Shown here piece by piece: positions 8,566 through 16,810 of a DNA stretch of 64,000 nucleotides. Positions within the stretch are counted from its first letter, which is position 1. Each line of letters begins with the position of its first letter. The translations under genes and the position numbers were made by a program. The DNA is from an uncultured bacterium (GTDB taxonomy: Bacteria > Bacillota > Clostridia > Oscillospirales > Acutalibacteraceae): assembly GCA_934875675.1 (NCBI GenBank), contig CAKXIK010000006.1, positions 19,368-83,367 of the forward strand, read 5' to 3'. A model generated the notes under the pieces. That model was not told the DNA's origin and searched no databases. It saw nothing but the letters and a program-made list of their open reading frames with translations.

Positions 8566-8593
8566 ATTATAACGCGTTTTTTGCCAAAGTCAA
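8566..8593 (-). promoter_or_regulatory. Promoter of the ilvA T-box leader
   Basis: On the minus strand: TTGACT (8593-8588), 16 bases, TATAAT (8571-8566), just upstream of the T-box stem I. Confidence 0.8.
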
Positions 8594-8664
8594 GCGCTAA
8601 AGCGCAAAACTCTGCAAAAAAAATTACGGAATAAAAAAGATTAAACTTACTGGAATTTCGCCGT

Positions 8665-8692
8665 TTACAAATATCAAAAATATGATATACTC
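8665..8692 (+). promoter_or_regulatory. Promoter of the hydroxypyruvate isomerase-like gene
   Basis: TTTACA (8665-8670), 16 bases, TATACT (8687-8692), with a TGA extended -10 element; 42 bases before the start. Confidence 0.7.
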
Positions 8693-8734
8693 AGGCTAAA
8701 GAAGGATTTCCATCATGAGGAAGGGGCGGTTTTC

Positions 8735-9496
8735 ATGAGGCTTTGTGTTTCGGTTCCTTGTTTTTTCCCGGGGGAAGAGCTGACTGCAGCGTTGAAAAAA
8801 ATTAGTGCAATCGGTTTTGACGCGGCAGAGATTTACGACTGGCGGGGACTCGATTTTGATACCGTAAAAAATGCCTGTGCAGAAACGGGTGTAGAGCTGC
8901 TGAGTATGTGTACAACTGAGTTTTGCATGACAGACCCGGCGCTTCGTTCCCAGTGGCTTGCAGGATTGCAGCAAAGCTGTAACGCGGCAGAAAAAATGGG
9001 TGTCCGCCGACTGATTACACAGGTGGGGCCGGATACCGGTGCGCCGCGGCAGAAGCAGCACGAAAGCATTCTGGCCGCCTTGCAGCAGGCAGTTCCGATT
9101 CTTGAGCAAAGCGGCGTGGTGTTAATGCTCGAGCCGTTAAATACGAGGGTTGATCATCCCGGCTATTACCTTCATACATCGGAGGAGGGCTTCAAAATTA
9201 TCCGCGAGACAAATCATCCGTTGGTAAAAATGGTATATGACATCTATCATCAGCAGATTATGGAAGGCAATATTATTCCCCGCATTACCAATCATCTGGA
9301 TTGCATCGAGCATTTGCACAGTGCAGGCCATCCCGGTAGGCATGAACTGCAATACGGTGAAAATGACTATCATTTCATCTTTTCTGCAGTGGACAAATCA
9401 GGATATACCGGTGCATGCGGGCTTGAATATTTGCCTCTTCTGCCACCGGAGGAAAGCCTTGCCCGCACAAGAGAGCTTTATGCACCGTGCAAATAG
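8735..9496 (+). CDS. Hydroxypyruvate isomerase-like TIM-barrel protein
   Basis: A 253-residue soluble protein of the xylose isomerase-like superfamily, closest by motif to hydroxypyruvate isomerase (Hyi). Marks are the strand E-P-L-N-T-R-V-D-H-P-G-Y-Y-L, M-V-Y-D-I-Y-H-Q-Q-I-M-E-G-N and A-G-H-P-G-R-H-E-L followed by G-E-N-D-Y, which carry the metal-ligand Glu, Asp, His and Glu residues of Hyi. The family interconverts hydroxypyruvate and tartronate semialdehyde, or related three- and four-carbon sugars. No glyoxylate genes are adjacent, so the substrate is open. The ATG at 8735 follows AAGGGG. It has its own promoter and appears monocistronic. Confidence 0.85.
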   Translation: MRLCVSVPCFFPGEELTAALKKISAIGFDAAEIYDWRGLDFDTVKNACAETGVELLSMCTTEFCMTDPALRSQWLAGLQQSCNAAEKMGVRRLITQVGPDTGAPRQKQHESILAALQQAVPILEQSGVVLMLEPLNTRVDHPGYYLHTSEEGFKIIRETNHPLVKMVYDIYHQQIMEGNIIPRITNHLDCIEHLHSAGHPGRHELQYGENDYHFIFSAVDKSGYTGACGLEYLPLLPPEESLARTRELYAPCK

Positions 9497-9531
9497 AACA
9501 CCAAGAAAGTGGATGGGATGGTGAAGTACCA

Positions 9532-11628
9532 TCACGGTTCTGCTGCATTTTGCGTAAAATCAGTATCATCCTGTTGCTGCCACACCGGACAACCGCTGAC
9601 TGCGCGAAGCTTGTCGCATAGTTTTTTGCCATCACGGTTTTGTGATTCCTCAGTTGCGTCATAAAAGCAATAGGTCCAGCATTCGGAACGTTTATCCAGA
9701 TAAGAAAATTGGTTCAGGCAAATTTTCTGACGTTCCTCCGGAGCAGCATCTTTTGAAAATTCGAGAAGATATGCATAGATGGCGTCACAGCCGCTTCCAC
9801 GGCATGCAGAATAAACAGCAGTAATCTTTTGGTCTCCGTTCTTAACCAGAGCATTTACAATTTCTGATGCAAGCGGATCGGGAAGATCATTGGGGCGCAA
9901 ATCATCATGGATTGAAAGTTCATTTTTTTTGGACCAGTCCTGTGCGTGCTGCAGGATATCGGCAAGGTTTGCGCGGTACTCTTCCAACAGTTGTTGACGA
10001 CCGGTGCGCAGAGCGAATTCGCCGATCATATCCATTGCATTTTCTGCAAGATTTTGGTTTTGCTTTGCGGCAACATAAAAATGTTCCACACACGCAGGGT
10101 CATACTGATAATACAGCAGTTGCCCCATCTCAAAATTTGCATATGCAGAGGTTGGTGTGCGGATCAGAACTTCGTCCAGGATAGAGCGTGCCTTTTCAGG
10201 GTCGGGAAGCAGAAAGGCGGTGGCAAAATCAATCAGTTGTGATTCATCAAGCGGAGTTCCTTCCTTTTGTGCGCGGTCGAATGCCTGCATTTTTTCTACA
10301 ATATCCTGATAATTTTCTTTTCGAAGCGCGGCGTAATCTTCGGAGACTTCTTCCACCATTCGTTTGCTTGCAAATTCCGCCATGCGTTGTCTTTCTGCCT
10401 TTCCGCACGGGGATGTTTCGCGCTGAGAATCGTCCCATTCCTGAATTCCAAAGGTTTCCATGCGTGTGCGCAGGGTGGGGTGGCTATCCACCTTTGCGGG
10501 CAGTTCATTGTGTAAAATCATATTCCATGCGGTGCGGTTTTTTTCTAAATAGAGCGAAAAACACGCCAAATCACGTGCAATGTAATCTTTACAGGGTTCT
10601 TCTTTTTCGTAAATCTCAAATGACATCTCGCGGTTAGGCGTCTCGTTATAAATGGAATAAAGCACCGCCTTTGCGGTTGCATTGATGTAAGCCTGACAAT
10701 TCCCGTTTTCGCGAACAAAGTCGTCCGCCTTTTGCTCGCGGTGGCGAGAGGTAAATAGGCTATAGTTTTGATAAGCGAGCTGTACTTTGGTAAGGGGATA
10801 TTGCAGAAAGCAAATGCTGCAAAGAAAAAGGATTACATTATCATCCGGATTGACCCATTTTTGTGCCAGCCGATCAAATTGGTGAGAACGCGAGGTGTCG
10901 TTGTTGCGAAAATGGCCAAATTCGTGCAGCATTACGTTTCGAAGTTCTTCGTCGGTTAACAGATTGAATTCCGGAGCGTCCATCATAACCAGAATTCCGT
11001 CATCGTTTTCACAGATTCCGATTCCGTAATCGTTCAGGAATAGAGAAATCGGCCGGTTGCAGCCAATTGCTTTTGCTGCATCATATACGAGTGCGTAAAG
11101 TTGAGGATAGTCCTCCGGTAAAAGGCGATTTTTCTCGTCTTGCAATGCCATATCGGGCTTTACAAAAAGCGGGTTTACAAGTCCCCATAACCAATATGCG
11201 GTGATCAGATGCAGAACGGTCATGAGTGACCCGGTCAGATGGCTTCTGCCAAGGCAAAATGAAAAGAACAGTAACAGTGCACCCAAGAATAAAAAATATA
11301 ATGCACTGCAGGAAACCATTCGATTCAAATGTTTTTCTGCCTGCAAAAAATCCTTTTCTGCGGTTGCCCGGCACTCCTCCTGCCAATCAAACCAGTCCTG
11401 CACGGAAAAGTTATTCAATCGTTTGGAAAACCGGGCGAAAAGAATGATTTGTGCAGCAGCCGTTGCAATCAGAAGCACACCGCAAATAATCAGAAGAATT
11501 TTCCATTCCGTTCCGCCTCCGTTGGGCAATGCAAGCCCCAAAGCCCAGATGGCCAATACGCTGGCCCAGGAAACGGCTGCCGATAGAATTTTTCGAAGGA
11601 GCGGGGATGATTTTTCAAGTTTTGTCAT
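9532..11628 (-). CDS. Membrane-bound M48-type zinc metalloprotease with helical repeat C-terminus
   Basis: A 698-residue integral membrane protein. The start is ATG at 11628 after AAGAGG; an upstream in-frame ATG at 11658 lacks a site. Two hydrophobic segments lie at about residues 10-60 and two more at about 95-150. The protease core follows, with zinc motif H235-E-F-G-H239 and a downstream R-E-Q-K-A-D-D segment that supplies the third ligand in M48 peptidases. The last 300 residues are helical and look TPR-like. M48 proteases act in membrane protein quality control; the long repeat domain suggests partner binding. No operon partner is visible. Repeat copy 4 lies just upstream. Confidence 0.82.
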   Translation of the reverse strand: MTKLEKSSPLLRKILSAAVSWASVLAIWALGLALPNGGGTEWKILLIICGVLLIATAAAQIILFARFSKRLNNFSVQDWFDWQEECRATAEKDFLQAEKHLNRMVSCSALYFLFLGALLLFFSFCLGRSHLTGSLMTVLHLITAYWLWGLVNPLFVKPDMALQDEKNRLLPEDYPQLYALVYDAAKAIGCNRPISLFLNDYGIGICENDDGILVMMDAPEFNLLTDEELRNVMLHEFGHFRNNDTSRSHQFDRLAQKWVNPDDNVILFLCSICFLQYPLTKVQLAYQNYSLFTSRHREQKADDFVRENGNCQAYINATAKAVLYSIYNETPNREMSFEIYEKEEPCKDYIARDLACFSLYLEKNRTAWNMILHNELPAKVDSHPTLRTRMETFGIQEWDDSQRETSPCGKAERQRMAEFASKRMVEEVSEDYAALRKENYQDIVEKMQAFDRAQKEGTPLDESQLIDFATAFLLPDPEKARSILDEVLIRTPTSAYANFEMGQLLYYQYDPACVEHFYVAAKQNQNLAENAMDMIGEFALRTGRQQLLEEYRANLADILQHAQDWSKKNELSIHDDLRPNDLPDPLASEIVNALVKNGDQKITAVYSACRGSGCDAIYAYLLEFSKDAAPEERQKICLNQFSYLDKRSECWTYCFYDATEESQNRDGKKLCDKLRAVSGCPVWQQQDDTDFTQNAAEP

Positions 11629-11688
11629 GCGGCCAACCTCTTTTTCTGTTCTAATCATAGCAGCGGATCGCTTTGAAACATTCCGCTG

Positions 11689-11800
11689 TAAATATAATTC
11701 TAAGTTTTCTTAAAGCGACAGATAAAATTTTTTGGAAAAACTGCTGATGCAAAGCTTTTTCTCGATTTTGATTTTGTTTCTAATTGAAACTCCATATAAC
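11689..11800 (-). repeat. Interspersed ~105-bp repeat, copy 4 (diverged)
   Basis: Read on the minus strand this matches the other copies through a CGAGAAAAAGCTT block, GTTTTTCC, TTTTATCTG and the CGCTTTAAGA/TTAGAATTATA end. It is the most diverged of the four clear copies. It fills most of the 11629-11946 gap between the protease and the rhamnosidase genes. Confidence 0.6.
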
Positions 11801-11907
11801 GGGCGACCTATGAATGAAAATATTATAACATTTTTGTTTGAAATAGGAAATGTATTTTAAAACAAATTAATTTTTATGCAAAAACAACTGGAAAATAAAT
11901 GACAGTG

Positions 11908-11916
11908 TGTTATACT
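11908..11916 (+). promoter_or_regulatory. Extended -10 promoter of the GH78 gene
   Basis: TGTTATACT gives an extended -10 element 31 bases before the start; no clear -35 box is present. Confidence 0.45.
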
Positions 11917-11946
11917 GAAAAAAACAGCTTGAAAGGGGCGATTTTC

Positions 11947-14214
11947 GTGAATTTACCAACCCATTTTATTTGTGCATCCTCTGATTATGCGGATTTTGAT
12001 CATCCGGTTGCAGCACCATATCTGCGAAAAACCTTTTCTGCGCCGTCTTCGGTTCGGAGCGCTGAACTGACCATTACTGGGCTTGGATTTTACCGCGTGT
12101 TTCTTAATGGAATAGAGCTTACCAAATGTATATTAGCACCCTATATCAGTAATCCGGACGATTTTGTTTATTACGACCGTTATTCCGTGGAAAAATACCT
12201 GCATCCGGGCAAAAATGTGCTGGGGGTTATGCTTGGCAACGGAATGCAGAACTGTTTTGGCGGGTATGTTTGGGACTTTGATAAAGCACGGTGGCGTGGA
12301 GCACCAATGACAGCATTGAAGCTGAAAATTACCGCTCAGGACGGAACCAAAACCGCGGTGGAAAGCGATGAATCCTTTGTAACACACCCTTCCCCGCTGC
12401 TGTTTGACGAATTGCGCTGCGGCGAATACTATGATGCGCGGCTGGAGATTGATCATTGGTGCTCGCCGGATTATGATGACAGCGGTTGGAAGCCGGCCCA
12501 AACGGCAACCCCGCCGCGGGGAGAATTTCGCATTTGCAAAGCGGAACCCATTGTTGTGGGGGAAGAGCGAAAGCCGATTTCCATTATACCGTATGAGGAA
12601 GGATATCTTTATGATTTCGGAGTGAACACAGCGGGTGTTTGCCGGCTGAAGATTCGCGGAACCGCAGGACAGGAAATCTGCACATTCCACGGGGAATGGT
12701 ACCACGACGGCAAACTGGAGCAGCGCAATATTAATTTTGCCGACCGAGGTGATCCGCGTTCCGATGCAGTGCAGTGTAACCGATACATCTGCCGCGGTGA
12801 AGGGGAAGAAGTTTATACGCCTTACTTTGCTTATTATGGTTTTCAGTATGTTTATGTCAAGGGAATTACTAAAGAACAGGCGACACCGGAACTGCTGACG
12901 TACCTTGTGATGCATGGCGATTTTCATGAAAACGGCAGCTTTTCCTGTTCGGATGAAATGGCAAACACCCTGCAAGCTTTGACCCGTCGCTCTGACTTGG
13001 CAAATTTTCTTTGGTATCCCACCGATTGTCCCCAGAGAGAAAAGAACGGTTGGACGGGAGATGCAGCGCTTTCTGCCGAGCATATGCTGCTGAATCTTAC
13101 GGTGGAAAAATCCTTGTTGGAGTGGCTGCACAATATTGTTGCGGCACAGGATATGCACGGTGCGCTGCCTGGAATCGTACCGACCGGCGGCTGGGGCTTT
13201 GAATGGGGCAACGGCCCGGCATGGGATTTGGTTCTTACAGAGATTCCATTCTGCCTTTATCGTCTGCGCGGCGATTTGGAGCCTGCCCGCGAAAGTGGCA
13301 CTGCTATTTTCCGTTATCTGCATTATATTGCGAGGCAGAGAGATTCCCGCGGACTGATTGCAATTGGTCTGGGGGACTGGTGCCCGCCCGGCAGAGGTGC
13401 AGATGAGTACAAGGCGCCGCTTGCAGTTACGGATACAGCGGTATGCATTGATATTCTGCGCAAAGCAGAGGTGTTGTTTGCTGCGCTGGACTGGAATGTG
13501 GAGCTGCAGTTTGCGCAGCAGTTGCATGCCGAATTAAAATCCGCTTTTCGTAAATATCTGATTGATTTTTCCGCAATGACTGTTTTGGGCGCGTGCCAGA
13601 CTTCTCAGGCAGTTGCAATTTATTTTGATATCTTTGAACCGTCTGAAAAAACAGCGGCGTTTGCACGGCTCAAAGAACTGATCGCAGAACGGCAAAACCA
13701 TATTGATGGCGGAATTATCGGTTTGCGTGTGTTGTTTCATGTACTTGCCGATTTTGACGAAGCGGATCTTGCTTATGAGATGATTACACGGCCGGATTAT
13801 CCGTCTTATGGCAACTGGGTTGCCCGGGGTGCAACCTCATTGTGGGAGGTTTTTCAACCCGAGGGCACGGACGCTGCATCGCTGAACCATCACTTCTTTG
13901 GAGATATCAGCAGCTGGTTTATCCAGTGCGTGGGCGGAGTAGTTCCTAATCCGCGCGCGGATGATGTAAATTCGCTTCTGATTGCACCGCATTTTGTTGA
14001 ACAACTGTCCCACGCCGAAGCCAAGTATACCGCTCCTGCCGGAGAGATTTCTGTTCACTGGGAACGGTGTGACGCCGAAATATTTCTCAAAATTTCCGTG
14101 CCGGAAGCAATGACCGGCTTGGTTCGCATGCCAAAAGGCTGGGAGTTTGCAGATGGTCTCTGTGTGATCGCGCTTGCGTCCGGAACATATCGCTGCCGCA
14201 GAGTCGCACGGTGA
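11947..14214 (+). CDS. Alpha-L-rhamnosidase, glycoside hydrolase family 78
   Basis: A 755-residue enzyme with no signal peptide, so probably cytoplasmic, removing terminal L-rhamnose from plant glycosides or polysaccharides taken up by the cell. The N-terminal half is beta-rich (rhamnosidase N domains with F-Y-R-V-F-L-N-G near residue 50). The (alpha/alpha)6 catalytic domain begins near residue 330 and carries T-D-C-P-Q-R-E-K-N-G-W-T-G-D-A, the acidic GH78 signature, then G-A-T-S-L-W-E-V-F and S-L-N-H-H-F-F-G-D. The start is GTG at 11947 after GAAAGGGG. It stands alone between its promoter and a bidirectional terminator; no transporter or rhamnose catabolic gene is adjacent. Confidence 0.92.
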   Translation: MNLPTHFICASSDYADFDHPVAAPYLRKTFSAPSSVRSAELTITGLGFYRVFLNGIELTKCILAPYISNPDDFVYYDRYSVEKYLHPGKNVLGVMLGNGMQNCFGGYVWDFDKARWRGAPMTALKLKITAQDGTKTAVESDESFVTHPSPLLFDELRCGEYYDARLEIDHWCSPDYDDSGWKPAQTATPPRGEFRICKAEPIVVGEERKPISIIPYEEGYLYDFGVNTAGVCRLKIRGTAGQEICTFHGEWYHDGKLEQRNINFADRGDPRSDAVQCNRYICRGEGEEVYTPYFAYYGFQYVYVKGITKEQATPELLTYLVMHGDFHENGSFSCSDEMANTLQALTRRSDLANFLWYPTDCPQREKNGWTGDAALSAEHMLLNLTVEKSLLEWLHNIVAAQDMHGALPGIVPTGGWGFEWGNGPAWDLVLTEIPFCLYRLRGDLEPARESGTAIFRYLHYIARQRDSRGLIAIGLGDWCPPGRGADEYKAPLAVTDTAVCIDILRKAEVLFAALDWNVELQFAQQLHAELKSAFRKYLIDFSAMTVLGACQTSQAVAIYFDIFEPSEKTAAFARLKELIAERQNHIDGGIIGLRVLFHVLADFDEADLAYEMITRPDYPSYGNWVARGATSLWEVFQPEGTDAASLNHHFFGDISSWFIQCVGGVVPNPRADDVNSLLIAPHFVEQLSHAEAKYTAPAGEISVHWERCDAEIFLKISVPEAMTGLVRMPKGWEFADGLCVIALASGTYRCRRVAR

Positions 14215-14297
14215 TCATGCATACCGAAACTGAAATGTGAGTTCTTTCTGAAAGGACTTGTGTCATCCGGTTTTCAGTTAAAATCCATATAAAAGTA

Positions 14298-14338
14298 AAA
14301 AGGGATTGCCGACAACCGCCGGCAATCCCTTTTTGTCA
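14298..14338. terminator. Bidirectional terminator
   Basis: AAAAAGGGATTGCCG pairs perfectly with CGGCAATCCCTTTTT. A-tract and T-tract on the two sides let it serve the convergent genes on both strands. Confidence 0.9.
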
Positions 14339-14387
14339 AGATCAGAATGAGCCATCTGTACCGCGTGTGATGGTAAGCTGTGATCGT

Positions 14388-15011
14388 TTAAAATTCAGGC
14401 GTGTACTCTTCCGGTACCACAGCATATTCAATGGATTTGACATAGATGTCTTTAAATTTCACTTTGGTACAGTATGCTTCAAACCCAATTTTTCCGTGCG
14501 TCGTATAATCAATTGGATTTGGATCGGTAACCTCTAAAACTAATTGTCCGTCAATAATGACAAAAGCATGTCCGTCAATACTGCCCATCTGAATATGGTA
14601 TTCCTGCTGGGGAATAAAATTGAACAGGGGAGTTGCAACATTCAAGTCATAGGCAGGGGATTTTTCAAATCCCACTTTTCCGTGCCACCAACCCTGCAGA
14701 CCTGCCACATAAGCAACGTCTCTCGTGTTCGTTTCATAATTCCAGCTGCCGTTCCACATCGCGTTGATATCATGTGTACAAGGCGCGACCGTTGCTGCTT
14801 TAAAATCCAGCATAACATTTTCAAAGTAATTCGCCTTTGATATTACCATCGCAGCAGAATTTGTGGGGTTCTCGCCGATTAACCATCCGTCTGCAACATG
14901 CCAATTGCCCGCCTGTACCGAGAAGTCGTTTTCCAGAACCTCGGGAGTCATTTCTTTGTGATACAAGACCTTGCATTGATCTAAATTCAATTCTTTTTTT
15001 AATAATCGCAT
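14388..15011 (-). CDS. Concanavalin/LamG-like beta-sandwich protein of unknown role
   Basis: A 207-residue protein with no signal peptide. The ATG at 15011 follows GGAAGGG. The sequence alternates beta strands and turns, with W-H-V-A-D-G-W-L-I-G-E-N near residue 38, and W-W-H-G-K-V-G-F-E-K mid-protein, then D-G-Q-L-V-L-E-V-T-D and G-K-I-G-F-E-A-Y near the end. This pattern is typical of DUF1080/DUF1961-like concanavalin folds that bind or cleave carbohydrates. Nearness to the rhamnosidase suggests a sugar-related role, but they are convergent and not cotranscribed. I cannot name a substrate. Confidence 0.65.
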   Translation of the reverse strand: MRLLKKELNLDQCKVLYHKEMTPEVLENDFSVQAGNWHVADGWLIGENPTNSAAMVISKANYFENVMLDFKAATVAPCTHDINAMWNGSWNYETNTRDVAYVAGLQGWWHGKVGFEKSPAYDLNVATPLFNFIPQQEYHIQMGSIDGHAFVIIDGQLVLEVTDPNPIDYTTHGKIGFEAYCTKVKFKDIYVKSIEYAVVPEEYTPEF

Positions 15012-15102
15012 AATACATACCCTTCCTATTAATTTGGTTTTATTTTATTGAAGAACCAAGAAAATATATCCTGATGCGAAGAGTATAGTAAAATGTTTGG
15101 CG

Positions 15103-15960
15103 TTACTTGTGTTTGACCGGAATCCACATTTCACAGGAGTAGTTTTCATCCTGGGTGCCATTGGGGTATTGGGCAGGATCATTATACATTTCAATGCAGT
15201 AACCCGCGGCAATTTCGTAATCCTTACAGTTTGGGAGCCATTCTGCAAAGATTTTGTGGTTAGTGTCCTGCAGGGAAAACGGCATTGGCCCCTTACAGCT
15301 GAAAACCGCCCAGGTAAATGCCGGAATGGTCTTCGTGACGAGTCCTTCTGCAACCGCCTGCGCCGGATTGTAGTTGTCAGCGATCAAATATTCAAAATCT
15401 TCTGATCCCATAGCGTCATCAATGTTGACTCCATACATTCCGCAGACAGCATTTTTTTGGCCAGACTGATAAAGCTGAGACCAAAACATGGGAATCTCGA
15501 TTTTTGCCCGGTCATATGTGAACCTTCTGGAAACGCCCACCACGGTAAACGCCGGTTTTTCAACAATTTTGTAATCCATTACATAACCGCCTTCCAAAGT
15601 AAATTTGATTTTTAGCGGAGCAAATGATTTAATCATTGCGCCGTCTTTTCGGACAGCTGATGGTGTAACGCCGTGAAAGCGGGTAAAGGCCTTTGTGAAG
15701 CTATCGGGAGAATCGTAACCGTATTTCAGCGCAATATCAATAATTTTCTGATTTGAGGAAACAAGCTCGCTGCCGGCAAGAGCAAGCCTGCGCTGACGGA
15801 TGTATTCTCCGACGGTGAGACCGCAAAGCATGGAAAAACCCTTTTGAAAATAGAATGGAGACACCAGAGCTTGTTTTGCGATTTTATCGATCGTTAGTTC
15901 TTCCGTCATGTTTTCTTCCACATATTGAATCGCGTTGCCGATACATTCCACCCAACCCAT
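15103..15960 (-). CDS. AraC-family regulator with GyrI-like effector domain
   Basis: A 285-residue transcription factor. Residues about 1-105 are the AraC/XylS double helix-turn-helix, with I-A-L-K-Y-G-Y-D-S-P-D-S-F-T-K-A-F in the second motif. Residues about 125-285 are a GyrI-like (Rob/BmrR type) small-molecule binding domain, ending with Y-C-I-E-M-Y and C-E-M-W-I-P-V. The layout is that of Rob-like regulators that sense amphipathic compounds. ATG at 15960 (M-G-W-V-E) matches the usual N-terminus; an ATG at 15972 lies too close to the AGAAAGG site. The target is not evident; the downstream beta-sandwich gene is 91 bases away on the same strand. Confidence 0.85.
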   Translation of the reverse strand: MGWVECIGNAIQYVEENMTEELTIDKIAKQALVSPFYFQKGFSMLCGLTVGEYIRQRRLALAGSELVSSNQKIIDIALKYGYDSPDSFTKAFTRFHGVTPSAVRKDGAMIKSFAPLKIKFTLEGGYVMDYKIVEKPAFTVVGVSRRFTYDRAKIEIPMFWSQLYQSGQKNAVCGMYGVNIDDAMGSEDFEYLIADNYNPAQAVAEGLVTKTIPAFTWAVFSCKGPMPFSLQDTNHKIFAEWLPNCKDYEIAAGYCIEMYNDPAQYPNGTQDENYSCEMWIPVKHK

Positions 15961-16215
15961 TGTTTTGACCATACCTTTCTGCCGTACTGCCGTTTTGGCG
16001 TCGGTTTCGGCTTGCCGAACGTGTATTTTCTCGAACGAATCACCATCTTCTGTAATTCTATGGTACTGCTCTTTTGAAACCGGTTCCCGACTTTTTCTGT
16101 TGTCTTTTGTCCGATTGTCTATTGCTTTTGCAGTATGGAACGGAATTTAATGCGAATTTATCTTGAAACGGTTGATAAAAATGGTCTGGTATAACTCTTT
16201 TATTTGATATTCGTC

Positions 16216-16413
16216 TTAATCGGAAGTGTTTTTAGATGGCGGGTTATTCATGCTATTTTCTTTTATCGGGTTGCGTTGTTTTGCTTTCATTCTTTCGCAG
16301 GTAGTGAGAGGTCTTTTGACGGAATCGTGATGATGCTGTTTGCATGCGGCACAGTTTCCATGACGTTCACACTTAACCCGCTTACAGGGGCATTTGTTTG
16401 CAGGATGATCCAT
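16216..16413 (-). CDS. Small Cys/His-rich protein of unknown function
   Basis: A 65-residue protein. The ATG at 16413 has an excellent AAGGAGA five bases upstream. It holds six cysteines and six histidines: C-P-C-K-R-V-K-C-E-R-H-G-N-C-A-A-C near the N-terminus, then a run of three His, and a Cys-Glu-Arg about residue 41. This pattern is likely to bind zinc or an Fe-S cluster. I recognise the C-x6-H-x2-C-x2-C type as a small conserved protein in Clostridia but know no function. The tail after residue 50 is Lys/Asn-rich. An overlapping plus-strand frame (16204-16437) is judged a shadow. Confidence 0.65.
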   Translation of the reverse strand: MDHPANKCPCKRVKCERHGNCAACKQHHHDSVKRPLTTCERMKAKQRNPIKENSMNNPPSKNTSD

Positions 16414-16601
16414 AAAGTTCTCCTTAATCTAAGATAAAATGTGTAATATCCAAGGATCTTCTGTTCTACCATTGCGTATAGTGTCAGGGTGCAGTGAAAG
16501 CTTTGTCGTGTTTCGATTGTTACACCATGCACCTTCCATTAATAGGGTACCGTTTTCTTAAATTATATCAGCACGCTGCCAATTGTACAAGATTGTATCA
16601 A

Positions 16602-16634
16602 AAAAAGAGACTTGCAAAAAATGCAAGTCTCTTT
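16602..16634 (-). terminator. Terminator of tRNA-Arg
   Basis: AGAGACTTGCA and TGCAAGTCTCT form an 11-bp stem. On the minus strand it directly follows the tRNA CCA end and leads into a T run. Confidence 0.9.
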
Positions 16635-16711
16635 TGGCGCGCCCGGAGGGATTCGAACCCGCGACCTCTTGATTCGTAGTCAAGCACTCTATCCAACTGA
16701 GCTACGAGCGC
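16635..16711 (-). tRNA. tRNA-Arg (anticodon ACG)
   Basis: Read on the minus strand: acceptor arm GCGCTCG pairs with CGGGCGC; the D-arm is normal; the anticodon arm CTTGA-CTACGAA-TCAAG gives anticodon ACG; the T-arm carries GGTTCGAATCC; and discriminator G and CCA are encoded. The ACG anticodon is normally edited to ICG and reads CGU, CGC and CGA. It is a single gene, not part of a tRNA array. Confidence 0.97.
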
Positions 16712-16737
16712 ATAAGCACTTTTTTAAGTGCTTGACT

Positions 16738-16766
16738 ATTCTATCACATCATTTCCGAAAATGCAA
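16738..16766 (-). promoter_or_regulatory. Promoter of tRNA-Arg
   Basis: On the minus strand: TTGCAT (16766-16761), 17 bases, TAGAAT (16743-16738), with a TGA extended element; 27 bases before the mature tRNA. Confidence 0.8.
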
Positions 16767-16810
16767 GCATATTTTTAAAATTCCATCATTTTTATTCAGA
16801 AAAGGCAGAT

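Noticed and set aside
16204..16437. Plus-strand 77-codon hydrophobic frame
   Set aside because: It is opposite the 65-residue Cys-rich gene, which has the far better ribosome binding site and amino-acid pattern.
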